The notes under the pieces are model-generated. The model ran no database searches, was not told where the DNA came from, and saw only the letters and a program-made list of their open reading frames with translations. A stretch of DNA of 64,000 nt from an uncultured Acetatifactor sp. GTDB taxonomy: Bacteria; Bacillota; Clostridia; Lachnospirales; Lachnospiraceae. Where the stretch lies: assembly GCA_910589035.1 (NCBI GenBank), contig CAJUSI010000081.1, positions 1 to 64,000 of the forward strand, given 5' to 3'. Both the position numbers and the translations under genes were made by a program. Positions 34,119 to 43,414 of the stretch are shown piece after piece (within the stretch, counting starts at the first letter, position 1; the number at the start of each line of letters is the position of its first letter).

Positions 34119-34934
34119 ATGGTACGAAGCTTATGGACTGCGGCCACAGGTATGATCGCACAGCAGATTAACCTGGATACGATCGCAAACAATCTGGCAA
34201 ATGTAAATACCCAGGGTTTTAAAACCCAGGTGAACGAATTTAAGACACTTCTTTATCAGACCCTGCAGACCAGGACAACTACGGCGAACGGCGAGCAGAA
34301 GCCCACCAGTGCGCAGGTCGGTCTCGGTACGCGGAACTCGGCCATTACGACTATTTTTAAAACGGGCAATATGCTTGCTTCCGAGAGTGATACTGCTTTT
34401 GCATTGGACGGAAAGGGATTTTTTGCAGTGAGGGGTGAGGATGGCAATACATATTACACCCGGAACGGTAATTTTGTGTTCACCTTGGGTCAGAATGGGA
34501 ATATGCTGGCCAACACAGACGGCCTGCCCGTGATGAGCAGTGAGGGACGTCCCATTGTGCTGAGCCGGGAACTTATTGTCAGCAATATTACTGTGACTGC
34601 GGACGGGGAGCTCTGCTATCCGGACGAGAAAGAGAACCCCCAGCCCATGGGAATCAGGATCGGTGTGTTCCAGTTTAATAATCCCAACGGTCTCGAGAGA
34701 CTGGCTGACAATCTGTACAATGTAACGGCTGCCAGCGGCCAGGCCATCAACGAGGCTACCAATAATGCGGTTGAGAAGACCAAGGTGATTCAGGGATATC
34801 TGGAGGGGTCCAATGTGCAGGTGGCGGATGAAATGGTGAATATGATTGTGGCCCAGCGCGCTTATGAGCTTAACTCCAAGGCCATTACCACATCCGATGA
34901 AATGCTGCAGCAGGCGAACAATCTGCGCAGGTAG
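34119..34934 (+). CDS. flgG: Flagellar basal-body rod protein FlgG-like (FlhP)
   Basis: 271 residues with the same architecture as its neighbour but closer to FlgG: MVRSLWTAATGMIAQQINLDTIANNLANVNTQGFK at the start and EGSNVQVADEMVNMIVAQRAYELNSKAITTSDEMLQQANNLRR at the end, the standard FlgG C-terminal motif. The distal rod is built from it. AGAAAGGAAATAAATT precedes ATG 34119. It lies 73 bases after the preceding rod gene. Confidence 0.93.
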   Translation: MVRSLWTAATGMIAQQINLDTIANNLANVNTQGFKTQVNEFKTLLYQTLQTRTTTANGEQKPTSAQVGLGTRNSAITTIFKTGNMLASESDTAFALDGKGFFAVRGEDGNTYYTRNGNFVFTLGQNGNMLANTDGLPVMSSEGRPIVLSRELIVSNITVTADGELCYPDEKENPQPMGIRIGVFQFNNPNGLERLADNLYNVTAASGQAINEATNNAVEKTKVIQGYLEGSNVQVADEMVNMIVAQRAYELNSKAITTSDEMLQQANNLRR

Positions 34935-35017
34935 TGCACAGAGACTTGCTAAGCCTGTAAGAGGGCATGCGGTATGAAGCGTGATTCTGCCGGAAGGTGA
35001 AAACAGGAGGGAACAGG

Positions 35018-35425
35018 ATGGATTTCAGCAATATAGCCGGTATGTACAGTGATAAATATTCCACAGCAGCAAACCAGACGGCATCCAGGCTGGAGAATAA
35101 ACTGACGGATGCGGACTATTCCAAGGCGACGGATGCGGAGCTGATGGATGCCTGCAGGCAGTTTGAAGCATATTTTGTGGAGCAGATGTACAAGGGGATG
35201 ATGAAGACGATCCCCACCAATGAGAATACTTCTAATTATACTTCTACAATGACGGATTTTTACAAGGATCAGATGGTTCAGAGTATGGCGGAGCAGACCA
35301 CAAAGCAGAGCGGCTTTGGGCTGGCACAGATGCTCTATGAACAGATGAAGCGCAATTTCGGCATCGATTCCATTCCGGCGGACAAGGAGAACGGGGATGC
35401 CGTTGCCGCGGCTGTCACAGAGTAG
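35018..35425 (+). CDS. flgJ: FlgJ-type rod-binding protein (N-terminal domain only)
   Basis: 135 residues. The core ELMDACRQFEAYFVEQMYKGMMKTIP and QMVQSMAEQTTKQSGFGLAQMLYEQMKRN matches the rod-binding domain of FlgJ, which caps rod assembly. The muramidase domain found in enterobacterial FlgJ is absent, as usual in Firmicutes. ATG 35018 has AGGAGGG eight bases upstream; a GTG at 34997 is less likely. It ends the flagellar operon, before a terminator. Confidence 0.87.
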   Translation: MDFSNIAGMYSDKYSTAANQTASRLENKLTDADYSKATDAELMDACRQFEAYFVEQMYKGMMKTIPTNENTSNYTSTMTDFYKDQMVQSMAEQTTKQSGFGLAQMLYEQMKRNFGIDSIPADKENGDAVAAAVTE

Positions 35426-35531
35426 GGAATTGTTCCGAAACCAGGAACTGTGCAAGAGAAGCGCAGATTTATTCTTCCGGAATTCCTGAAGGATGTACAG
35501 AGAATTGGGCAAAAGGAGTGAGCTTGGATGA

Positions 35532-35562
35532 GGCTGCCTGCAGATCAGGGCAGCCTTCTTTT
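35532..35562 (+). terminator. Terminator of the flagellar operon
   Basis: GGCTGCC (35532-35538) and GGCAGCC (35549-35555) form a perfect 7-bp stem followed by TTCTTTT. Confidence 0.85.
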
Positions 35563-35577
35563 GCTACTAATACGGAA

Positions 35578-35615
35578 GCCGATTCCGGAAGCAGAAACAT
35601 GACTCCGGAATCGGC
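35578..35615. repeat. Perfect 12-bp inverted repeat
   Basis: GCCGATTCCGGA (35578-35589) and TCCGGAATCGGC (35604-35615) with a 14-base loop. No T-run follows. It is separate from the terminator and could be an operator, an element of the palindrome families, or a second terminator. Confidence 0.55.
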
Positions 35616-35787
35616 ACAGAGGGGATGGACCGGGACCTGTAAAGGCAGGCTATACTGCGCATCTGGAAGCAGAGGCACACTGATAAAAAACATGCCGATC
35701 TGACATGCTGTAAAAAGGCGTCAATGAAGCTGGGCTGATAAAATTACATTGATAAAGATACGCGAAACCATGCGGGAAAGTATAAAA

Positions 35788-38025
35788 ATGGAAACAGTGC
35801 AAGGATATGTGGAGCATATCATTTTTCAGAACAGGGAGAACGGATATACGGTTCTGAATCTGGCGGCGGATGGAGATGAGATTATCTGCGTGGGGATGTG
35901 CGGAGGACTCTCCCAGGGGGAGAGCATTGAGGCGCAGGGAGAGTACGTGGAACATCCTGTGTACGGCACGCAGCTGAAACTGAGCAGTTACCGAATCGTG
36001 GTGCCGAAAGACGGGGCCGGAATGGCCCGGTATCTTGGCTCCGGAGCCGTAAAGGGTGTGGGGCCGGCACTGGCGGCCAGAATTGTGGATAAGTTCGGGG
36101 ATGACACTTTCCGGGTGCTAGAAGAGGAGCCGGAGCGTCTGGCTGAGGTGCGCGGAATCAGCCAGCGCAAGGCCAGGGAGATTGCGCTCCAGGTAGAAGA
36201 GAAGAAGGATCTGCGCGATGCCTTTGTATTCCTGCAGCAATACGGTATTTCCAATACTTTGGCAGTGAAAATATATGAGGCATATGGTATGGAGCTGTAT
36301 ACGGTTATGAGAGAAAATCCGTATCGGCTGGCGGAGGAAATCAACGGCGTAGGATTTAAGATGGCAGATGAACTGGCTGCCCGGATAGGGATTCATACGG
36401 ATTCGGAGTATCGTATCAGAAGCGGTGTCCTGTACACATTGCTTCAGGCCGTGGGAGAAGGGAACTGCTTTCTGCCTATGGAGACGCTCCTGGAGAGGGC
36501 AGAGTCGCTTTTGGGAGTTGCGGGGGAGAATATACGCATTCAGATGGACAATCTGATGATGGATAAAAAGGTTGTGATAAAGGACGGCCATGTATTTGTT
36601 TCTTCCTATTATTATGCCGAGCTGAACTGTGCCAGGATGCTTTATGAGCTGAATATTCCTATGACTGCGGGTGATGAGGGAGCGGCGGCTCTCCGCAAGA
36701 AGGAAATTTCGGCGCGGCTGGAAAAGCTGGCCGGGGGATTGAAGGTGGAGCTGGATGAGCTTCAGCTGGGCGCGGTTGCGGAAGCCGTGTGCAACGGACT
36801 CTTTATTCTGGCCGGCGGCCCCGGAACGGGTAAGACCACCACTATTAACCTGATGATACATTATTTTGAGGCGGAAGGACTGGATATTCTGCTGGCGGCG
36901 CCCACGGGCCGGGCGGCAAAGCGGATGACGGAGGCTACAGGCTTTGAGGCAAGGACCATTCACAGGATGCTGGAGCTGAACGGCGCATTGTCCGATGAGA
37001 GCACCCGGAAGGTAAGGTTTGAGAGGAACGAGGAAAATCCTCTGGAAGCGGATGTGATTATAATTGATGAAATGTCCATGGTGGATCTTTCCCTGTTTCA
37101 GTCTCTCCTGAGGGCTGTTGCCCCGGGGACCAGGCTGGTGCTGGTGGGCGATGTGAATCAGCTGCCCAGCGTGGGAGCAGGACAGGTGCTTAAGGATCTG
37201 ATTTCCAGCCGCGCTTTTCCCATGATAGAGCTGAAAAGGATTTTCCGCCAGGCGGAGGAGAGCGATATTGTGGTTAATGCTCATCGGATTAACCGCGGGG
37301 AGCAGATTACGCTGGATAACAAATCAAAAGACTTCTTTCTGCTCGAGAGAAATGACATAAATATCATATATAAACATATGATACAATTAATACGGGAGAA
37401 ACTGCCCCGTTATGTGGGAGCCACCCCCTTTGATATACAGGTGCTGACACCCATGCGGAAAGGTGCCCTGGGCTGTGAGGTTCTGAACGGTATTCTGCAG
37501 AGGTATTTAAATCCTGCGGATGGGGGCAAAAGGGAGCACATGAGCGGCAATACTATTTACCGCGAGGGCGACAAGGTGATGCAGATCAAAAACAATTACC
37601 AGCTGGAATGGGAGGTTGTAAGCCGGTATGGTATTCCCGTGGATCAGGGTGTGGGGATTTTTAACGGAGATATGGGCAGGATTCTGGAAGTAAATGAAGG
37701 AGCTTCCTGCCTGGTGGTGGAATATGAGGAACAGAGGCGGGTCACCTATCCTTTTTCTCTGCTGGAGGAATTGGAATTATCCTATGCCATTACCATCCAT
37801 AAGTCCCAGGGAAGCGAATATCCGGCGGTGATTCTGCCGCTGCTGGGAGGCCCCAGGATGTTTTTAAACCGGAATCTCTTATACACCGCGATCACCAGGG
37901 CCAAAAAGTGCGTGACGATTCTGGGCAGCAGTGCCACCGTGCGCAGCATGATAGATAATGCCAGTGAACACAGAAGATATACGGCGCTTGCGTCGAGGAT
38001 AAAGGAAGAATACAAGATGCTTTGA
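35788..38025 (+). CDS. recD2: RecD2-like ATP-dependent DNA helicase
   Basis: 745 residues. The N-terminal part has an OB-like segment and tandem helix-hairpin-helix motifs (VKGVGPALAARIVDKFGD, VRGISQRKAREIAL). The SF1 helicase core has Walker A GGPGTGKTTT, Walker B IIIDEMSMVD, then VLVGDVNQLPSVGAG and the C-terminal IHKSQGSEY and YTAITRAKK motifs. This is RecD2 (YrrC), a 5'-3' helicase found without RecBC in Firmicutes. ATG 35788 is preferred (GGGAAAG about seven bases upstream); an ATG at 35770 is also in frame. comF follows after 41 bases. Confidence 0.93.
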   Translation: METVQGYVEHIIFQNRENGYTVLNLAADGDEIICVGMCGGLSQGESIEAQGEYVEHPVYGTQLKLSSYRIVVPKDGAGMARYLGSGAVKGVGPALAARIVDKFGDDTFRVLEEEPERLAEVRGISQRKAREIALQVEEKKDLRDAFVFLQQYGISNTLAVKIYEAYGMELYTVMRENPYRLAEEINGVGFKMADELAARIGIHTDSEYRIRSGVLYTLLQAVGEGNCFLPMETLLERAESLLGVAGENIRIQMDNLMMDKKVVIKDGHVFVSSYYYAELNCARMLYELNIPMTAGDEGAAALRKKEISARLEKLAGGLKVELDELQLGAVAEAVCNGLFILAGGPGTGKTTTINLMIHYFEAEGLDILLAAPTGRAAKRMTEATGFEARTIHRMLELNGALSDESTRKVRFERNEENPLEADVIIIDEMSMVDLSLFQSLLRAVAPGTRLVLVGDVNQLPSVGAGQVLKDLISSRAFPMIELKRIFRQAEESDIVVNAHRINRGEQITLDNKSKDFFLLERNDINIIYKHMIQLIREKLPRYVGATPFDIQVLTPMRKGALGCEVLNGILQRYLNPADGGKREHMSGNTIYREGDKVMQIKNNYQLEWEVVSRYGIPVDQGVGIFNGDMGRILEVNEGASCLVVEYEEQRRVTYPFSLLEELELSYAITIHKSQGSEYPAVILPLLGGPRMFLNRNLLYTAITRAKKCVTILGSSATVRSMIDNASEHRRYTALASRIKEEYKML

Positions 38026-38066
38026 AAAATGTCGGAGAGGGTTCGAAACGGAGGAATTGAGAACCC

Positions 38067-38834
38067 ATGAGAACAGGAAAGAATCTGAAAATGAGGGCAG
38101 GGAAAATCGAAAGGACAGGTGCAGCGGAAAGGGCTTACAGAGGGATATTGCAATTGCTGTTTCCGCTCCGCTGTCCGGTTTGTGACGGCATCGTACGCCA
38201 GGCGGGAGAGAAGGTCTGCGTGGAATGCCTGGGCAGACTGAAGCTTTTGACGCCTCCCTGGTGCATGAAATGCGGGAAAAAGCTTTCTGGAGAGGATGAG
38301 TACTGCACGGACTGCAGACGCAGGGAGCATGTTTTCCTGAGAGGGCGGGGGCTTTACGAATATGAGAGCGCCGCCCTGTCCATCTATCGCTTTAAATACA
38401 GCGGAAGAAGAGAATATGCGGACTATTTCGGGGAACAGATGGCGGAGTATCTGGGAGATTTCATCAGGAGTGTGGAGCCGGATGCGTTGATTCCCATCCC
38501 CCTGCATCGAAAAAGAAGGACGCAGAGGGGATATAATCAGGCGGAGCTGCTGTCTCGTGCGCTGGGAGACCGCATGGGAATACCCGTATATGGGGATTAT
38601 CTGGTGAGACAGAAAAATACCGCGCCTCTCAAATACGAAAATCCTGAAGAAAGACAAAATAATTTGAAAAAGGCTTTTAATATACCGCGAAATGATGTAA
38701 AATTAAAAAGAGCGATTGTGGTAGACGATATCTATACCACCGGAAGTACAATGGATGAAGCAGCCAGAGTATTGAAGGGGGCAGGCGTACGTGAAGTTTA
38801 TTTTGTTACCCTGGCATGCGGTGCAGGTGTATGA
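38067..38834 (+). CDS. ComF family phosphoribosyltransferase-like protein
   Basis: 255 residues. A four-Cys zinc region (CPVCDG, CVECL, CMKCGKKL, CTDCRR) precedes the phosphoribosyltransferase fold with the PRPP loop AIVVDDIYTTGSTM and the basic segment PLHRKRRTQRGYNQAELLSRAL. ComF proteins take part in natural transformation in some bacteria; their enzymatic role is unsettled. ATG 38067 is preceded by GGAGG. It is followed by yvyF, the order also found in Bacillus (comFC-yvyF). Confidence 0.88.
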   Translation: MRTGKNLKMRAGKIERTGAAERAYRGILQLLFPLRCPVCDGIVRQAGEKVCVECLGRLKLLTPPWCMKCGKKLSGEDEYCTDCRRREHVFLRGRGLYEYESAALSIYRFKYSGRREYADYFGEQMAEYLGDFIRSVEPDALIPIPLHRKRRTQRGYNQAELLSRALGDRMGIPVYGDYLVRQKNTAPLKYENPEERQNNLKKAFNIPRNDVKLKRAIVVDDIYTTGSTMDEAARVLKGAGVREVYFVTLACGAGV

Positions 38835-38930
38835 ACTTATGTGGCTGATCTGACAGAATTTGCCGGAAAGACTCCATACACATCTGAAGAGTCCATATGC
38901 GCGGGGAGGGAGGGCCGAAGACAAAATAAT

Positions 38931-38959
38931 TTGTCTTGTATAGATTGTACCGGCATAAT
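38931..38959 (+). promoter_or_regulatory. Possible promoter of the yvyF-like gene
   Basis: TTGTCT (38931-38936), a 17-base spacer and CATAAT (38954-38959), 50 bases before ATG 39009. The -35 box is part of a small hairpin AGACAA/TTGTCT. No sigma-28 sequence is seen. Confidence 0.45.
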
Positions 38960-39008
38960 GTATGCGGAACCGGTATTATATCGGCTGCGGAAAGGCGAGG
39001 GTATTTTT

Positions 39009-39419
39009 ATGAACGTAAGAAATTGCAGAACCTGCGGACGCATTTTCAACTATGTGTCAGGTCCGGCGACGTGTCCGGTCTGTCGCGAGAAGCTGGAGGA
39101 GAAGTTTCAGCAGGTAAAGGAATTCATCCGTGAGAATAAGGGGGTTGGGATACCGGAGGTTGCCGAGGCCTGCGATGTGGACGCGGGACAGATTCGCCAG
39201 TGGCTCAGGGAGGAACGCCTTGAACTTTCGGAGGACTCTCCCGTTTATTTGACATGCGAATCCTGCGGCGGTCCTATACGCTCGGGAAGATTCTGCGATA
39301 AATGCGCGGGAAACCTGACCAGGAGCCTGCAGGATGTGATGAAGGGGGACAGGGCCGCCGCACCCGCCAAGCCTGCAAAAAATGACGCGGAAGGCCCCAA
39401 GATGAGATTCCTGAAATGA
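39009..39419 (+). CDS. YvyF-like flagellar operon protein
   Basis: 136 residues. A zinc ribbon (NCRTCG and CPVC) is followed by a helix-turn-helix-like segment (GIPEVAEACDVDAGQIRQWLREERLEL), then a second Cys pair set (CESCGG, CDKCAG). The family (TIGR03826) occurs in flagellar gene clusters of Firmicutes and may act in regulating flagellar genes, although its function is not settled. ATG 39009 has GAGGG upstream; the frame is open 56 codons earlier but not family-like. comF-yvyF adjacency supports the call. A flgM gene, which would be expected next, was not seen. Confidence 0.8.
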   Translation: MNVRNCRTCGRIFNYVSGPATCPVCREKLEEKFQQVKEFIRENKGVGIPEVAEACDVDAGQIRQWLREERLELSEDSPVYLTCESCGGPIRSGRFCDKCAGNLTRSLQDVMKGDRAAAPAKPAKNDAEGPKMRFLK

Positions 39420-39497
39420 TATCCCTGGGAACCGGCAGGCAGAAAGGAAAAGGTGCCAAGGGCACGGGGCGCTGTGCGCCCGGAACAGGAGATTGAA

Positions 39498-39890
39498 ATG
39501 CTCAATGAAGAACGGATTATTCTGATGACGCAAATGGCTTCTTATGAGCAGGGCGAAGGCAGAAAAAATGTGAAAATAGGAAGTTATTTCCGCAGTGATT
39601 ACGTCGCCGTGCAGGTACTGAAATCCATTGTATGCGCAATAATTGCATTCTGCATCATATTTGGACTCTATCTGGTCTGCCATTATGAGGAGCTCCTGCA
39701 GAATCTGTATGAAATGGATCTGCTTGGCTTTGTGAAAGATATTTTGACATACTTTCTCGCTGCGGTTGGCGGATACGGGCTGTTTACCTACCTTGTCTGC
39801 TCGTGGAGGTATGCATCGGCCAGGAAGAGCCTGAAATGTTATTATCATAATTTAAAAAAGCTGGGATCCTTCTATAACGAAACGAAATAG
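39498..39890 (+). CDS. Small membrane protein, function unknown
   Basis: 130 residues with two hydrophobic segments (about 45-65 and 80-105). It begins MLNEERIILMTQMASYEQGEGRKNVKIGSYFRSDYVAVQ; ACAGGAG lies before ATG 39498. The frame opens 15 codons earlier. It is followed by a second membrane protein gene and cdaA, and probably shares their transcript. Confidence 0.65.
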   Translation: MLNEERIILMTQMASYEQGEGRKNVKIGSYFRSDYVAVQVLKSIVCAIIAFCIIFGLYLVCHYEELLQNLYEMDLLGFVKDILTYFLAAVGGYGLFTYLVCSWRYASARKSLKCYYHNLKKLGSFYNETK

Positions 39891-39913
39891 GAAGGATCCG
39901 GCTGGAGGTCAGA

Positions 39914-41125
39914 ATGACGGATTTACTGGAATTAAAAGAAAAAATAAAGCTGATATACAGCAAATATGAAGCTTTTATTGTACCTGTGGCAAAGTTCCTG
40001 CTTGCGCTTATCACGATTAATACCTTAAACGGCAGGATGGGGTATATGACGCGGATTGACGATATGAGGATTGTACTGATAGCATCGCTGGCATGTTCCT
40101 TTCTGCCGGTGGGAATTATCATCCTGATAGCGACCCTGTTCAGCCTGATGCATATGTACGCGCTGTCCATGGAGGTGGCGCTGGTGGGACTGTGTATGTA
40201 TCTGATCATGTATCTGCTGTTTTTCCGCTTTAGCCCCAAAGGTTCTCTTGTGGTGGTGCTGACTCCCCTTCTCTTTGCCATGAAGATTCCTTATGTGATA
40301 CCGATTGTGGCAGGGCTTTTGTGCGGACCTTCCAGCGTGGTGTCCGTGGGCTGCGGCGTGGGCGTACATTATCTGCTGGGGACCGTGATTGACAGTGCAC
40401 CCAATATCAGAACCATGGGGGAGGGCGAAGGCCAGATTCTCGAGAAGATCAGAATGCTTGTGGAGAGCATTCTTGGGAATAAAGCCATGCTGGTGGTCAT
40501 TGTGGCATTCGGCATTACTATTATGGTAGTATATCTGATCAGGAGAATGCCGGTAAACCATTCCTGGACCATTGCCATGATAGCGGGGGCCATGATGAAT
40601 GTGATTATTCTGCTCATCGGTGATCTGCTGTATGATGTGAATCTATCCGTGGCAGGCGTGCTTTTCGGCTCTCTGCTTGCGTTGGCTGTGGGAAAGGTTG
40701 TTGAGTTTTTCCGCTTCTGCGTGGATTACGGGAGGACGGAAAGGGTACAGTTTGAGGATGACGAATACTATTATTACGTGAAGGCTGTACCGAAGATGAC
40801 GGTGCAGGTGTCCACCAGAACGGTTAAGAAGATTAATTCCCAGAGAGCCAGGGGGAATCCGGCGGAAGCAAGAAGCGCAGCAGGACGCCAGACAGCCCGC
40901 CCGGCTGGCAGAGGAGCGGCGGCGGAGGCAGCCGGGCGCAGGAGTATATCAAGGCAGGCCTCCTATCCCCGCAGCAGGAGCGATGATCAGAGGAAGGGAA
41001 GAAGCCTGACTATCGGAAATGCGGAGAATGTTGAAGATTATGAAGAGAGCATGGATGAGGCCATGATGGATGAGATGATGCCGGACATGACGGATAACCC
41101 GGATGAAAACGGGGATTGGCAGTAA
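39914..41125 (+). CDS. Membrane protein with a charged tail, upstream of cdaA
   Basis: 403 residues. About eight hydrophobic helices in the first 285 residues end in a basic and Ala/Arg-rich stretch (about 310-365) and an acidic, Met-rich tail (EESMDEAMMDEMMPDMTDN). GGCTGGAGG precedes ATG 39914. The helical part resembles no named transporter that I know. It is 29 bases from cdaA, so it may affect c-di-AMP synthesis or membrane placement of CdaA; this is inference from position. Confidence 0.7.
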   Translation: MTDLLELKEKIKLIYSKYEAFIVPVAKFLLALITINTLNGRMGYMTRIDDMRIVLIASLACSFLPVGIIILIATLFSLMHMYALSMEVALVGLCMYLIMYLLFFRFSPKGSLVVVLTPLLFAMKIPYVIPIVAGLLCGPSSVVSVGCGVGVHYLLGTVIDSAPNIRTMGEGEGQILEKIRMLVESILGNKAMLVVIVAFGITIMVVYLIRRMPVNHSWTIAMIAGAMMNVIILLIGDLLYDVNLSVAGVLFGSLLALAVGKVVEFFRFCVDYGRTERVQFEDDEYYYYVKAVPKMTVQVSTRTVKKINSQRARGNPAEARSAAGRQTARPAGRGAAAEAAGRRSISRQASYPRSRSDDQRKGRSLTIGNAENVEDYEESMDEAMMDEMMPDMTDNPDENGDWQ

Positions 41126-41154
41126 TTATTCTATGAAAAGCGGGACTGGACAAA

Positions 41155-42051
41155 ATGCGGTGGACTGAAACAGCGAACGAATATCTGAATAATGTGGGAA
41201 CCTATGCAAGCACAGTCGATCTGTTTGATGTGGTGGAGATTCTGATTATCGCTTTTTTGCTGTACTATATTCTGGCATGGATGAAGAATACGAGATCCTG
41301 GAGAATGCTGAAGGGATTGATTATTATTTTCTTCTTCCTTTTGATAGTAAACGCCATGAAGATGACCAACATCATGTGGATTGCGGAAAACGTGCTGAGC
41401 TTTGCGGTCATGGCTATTATTGTGGTCATGCAGCCGGAGCTGCGGCAGGCTCTGGAGCGGCTTGGAGAGAAGAGCTTTCTGCCCTCTATCGGATTTTCCG
41501 ATTCCTCCCACAGTGCGGAAGGCGCCTTCTCTGAGAAGTCCTTAAATGAGATAGTGAAGGCATGCATGGAGATGGGAAAGGTTAAGACGGGGGCTCTTAT
41601 TGTCATCGAGAGAAAAGAGTCGCTGAAGGATTATGAGCGTACCGGTATTGAGGTGGACGGAATCGTCACAAGCCAGCTTTTGATCAATATTTTTGAACAT
41701 AATACGCCGCTTCACGACGGCGCGGTTATCGTGCGCGGCAATCGGGTGACTTATGCAACCTGTTATCTCCCATTGTCCGATAATCTGGGACTGAGCAAGG
41801 AGCTGGGCACCAGGCACCGCGCCGGCGTTGGGGTGTCCGAGACGACGGATTCCCTGACGCTGATCGTATCGGAGGAGACGGGCGGCATCAGCATCGCCTA
41901 TGAGGGAGAGCTGCAGAGGCATTTGAGGGCGGATGAGCTGAAGGAAAAAATGCGGCAGATTATGAATATGAATGGAGAGGAAAATGCAAAAGGCAGGCAC
42001 AGACGTAAAGGAAAAAGTAAAACAAAAGATGGGAAAGAGACTGCTGAATAA
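41155..42051 (+). CDS. cdaA: Diadenylate cyclase CdaA
   Basis: 298 residues. Three N-terminal membrane helices are followed by the DAC domain with DGAVIVRGN (DGA motif) and GTRHRAGVGVSE (RHR motif), both needed to make c-di-AMP from two ATP. FEHNTPLHDGA and SEETGGISIAYEG complete the family pattern. c-di-AMP controls potassium and osmolyte balance and wall integrity in Firmicutes. Ends 68 bases into the cdaR gene, so the two overlap. No strong ribosome binding site precedes ATG 41155. Confidence 0.95.
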   Translation: MRWTETANEYLNNVGTYASTVDLFDVVEILIIAFLLYYILAWMKNTRSWRMLKGLIIIFFFLLIVNAMKMTNIMWIAENVLSFAVMAIIVVMQPELRQALERLGEKSFLPSIGFSDSSHSAEGAFSEKSLNEIVKACMEMGKVKTGALIVIERKESLKDYERTGIEVDGIVTSQLLINIFEHNTPLHDGAVIVRGNRVTYATCYLPLSDNLGLSKELGTRHRAGVGVSETTDSLTLIVSEETGGISIAYEGELQRHLRADELKEKMRQIMNMNGEENAKGRHRRKGKSKTKDGKETAE

Positions 42052-43306
42052 TCTGGTGCTGAAACTGATTTCCGTTATGCTGGCTGTGATAATCTGGTTT
42101 TTGGTAGTTATGATCAATAATCCCAAGGACTCCACATCCTTTTCAAATATTCAGGTAAATCTGATCAATACAGAGCTTCTGGAGGAAGGGAATAAGGTAT
42201 ACGAAATTCTGGACGATACGGACCGTATCCGGGTTACGGTGGAAGCTCCCAGAGATGTAATCAATCAGCTGCGGTCATCGGATGTGGTAGCGGAGGCGGA
42301 TGTGAGCCGGCTTACGGAGGTGAATACCGTTCCTATTACCTGCAGAGTTGTGAATGAGAATGTGGAGATTATCAGCATCACCAGCAATATTGAGGCGGTG
42401 CGCCTTCATGTGGAGGAGAAGGCCAGGAAATGGGTGAATGTAAACTGTAATGAAGTCGGCACGGTGGCGGAGGGATATATTGTGGCCGGAAACGCCATAG
42501 AGCAGACGAGAATAGAAGTCAGCGGCCCAAGCTCCGTGATTGACAGAATCAGCTATGCGGGCCTGGAGATGGATGTGACCGGGGCTACAGAGAATGTATC
42601 GGGGAATGTGGAACTCAAATTCTACGACGCGGAGGACAATCCTGTGGAGGATTCTTCCATCGTAAAGAATGCGGATCTCCTGCATGTGGAGGTGAAGGTG
42701 CTGGCCACCAAGGAGGTTCCCATTGACATACATGTGGGAGGAAGTCCGGCAGAAGGTTATCTTCTTACCGGTGACGTGACATACGAGCCGCCCACTGTGA
42801 TGATAGCCGGCACGACATCGGCTCTGGCTGATATCAGCCGAATCAGCATTCCGGAGAAGGAACTGGATATCACGGATGCGGACAGTGATGTGGAAAAGGA
42901 TATCAATATCAGGAAGTATCTGGACAGCAATGTGATTCTGGCCGACAGCAGCTTTAACGGCAGGGTGTCGGTGACTGTGGGAATCGGACCGAGGGTGACA
43001 AGGACATTGACGATACCGGCGGGCAATATAACGGTGGAGAATCTGCCGGAAGGATACACACAGAGTTTTTCGGAGGAAAGAGATAATTACAGATTGAGGA
43101 TTTCAGGACTGGAGGAGGATCTTGCTGCCCTGGATCAGAATACAATGGAGGGAATGGTTGATATCCGGGCATGGATGGAACAGAATCATTTCAGTGAGCT
43201 TGAGGCGGGAACCTATGACATCCCGGTACACTTTGGACTTCCCGGGAAGATCACTGTTGAGAGTGGGGTTACGGTCAGGCTGCAAATCAGTAAAGCAGAG
43301 AATTAG
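41984..43306 (+). CDS. cdaR: CdaR (YbbR-domain) regulator of CdaA
   Basis: 440 residues. A single membrane helix (LNNLVLKLISVMLAVIIWFLVVM) near the N-terminus is followed by YbbR-like repeats outside the membrane, such as PRDVINQLRSSDVVAEADVSRL, IEVSGPSSVIDRISYAGLEMDV, VMIAGTTSALADISRISIPEKELDI and YRLRISGLEEDLAALDQNTM. In Bacillus and Listeria CdaR binds CdaA and modulates c-di-AMP synthesis. GGAGAGG lies immediately upstream of ATG 41984. An in-frame ATG at 41972 or 42029 is possible; the last gives the usual family start but a poor ribosome binding site. Overlaps cdaA. Confidence 0.92.
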   Translation: MQKAGTDVKEKVKQKMGKRLLNNLVLKLISVMLAVIIWFLVVMINNPKDSTSFSNIQVNLINTELLEEGNKVYEILDDTDRIRVTVEAPRDVINQLRSSDVVAEADVSRLTEVNTVPITCRVVNENVEIISITSNIEAVRLHVEEKARKWVNVNCNEVGTVAEGYIVAGNAIEQTRIEVSGPSSVIDRISYAGLEMDVTGATENVSGNVELKFYDAEDNPVEDSSIVKNADLLHVEVKVLATKEVPIDIHVGGSPAEGYLLTGDVTYEPPTVMIAGTTSALADISRISIPEKELDITDADSDVEKDINIRKYLDSNVILADSSFNGRVSVTVGIGPRVTRTLTIPAGNITVENLPEGYTQSFSEERDNYRLRISGLEEDLAALDQNTMEGMVDIRAWMEQNHFSELEAGTYDIPVHFGLPGKITVESGVTVRLQISKAEN

Positions 43307-43414
43307 ACGGCAGTTACTCAGGATTTTACGAAAGGCCGGGATCTCAAGCCGCCCGGGAAACAGGGGAGGAAGATTCCGGAGGGCAATCTTATATAACGGG
43401 AGGATTAAGATAGA

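Larger units (their letters stand above)
35426..35787 (+). other. Gap between flgJ and recD2
   Basis: It contains the terminator (35532-35562), an inverted repeat (35578-35615) and about 170 bases with no gene or convincing promoter. A weak AT-rich stretch before recD2 could hold a start site. Confidence 0.5.

Noticed and set aside
38651..38933. 16-bp direct repeat AAGACAAAATAATTTG at 38651 and 38918
   Set aside because: One copy lies inside comF and the sequence is AT-rich, so I take it as chance; no larger unit is shared.
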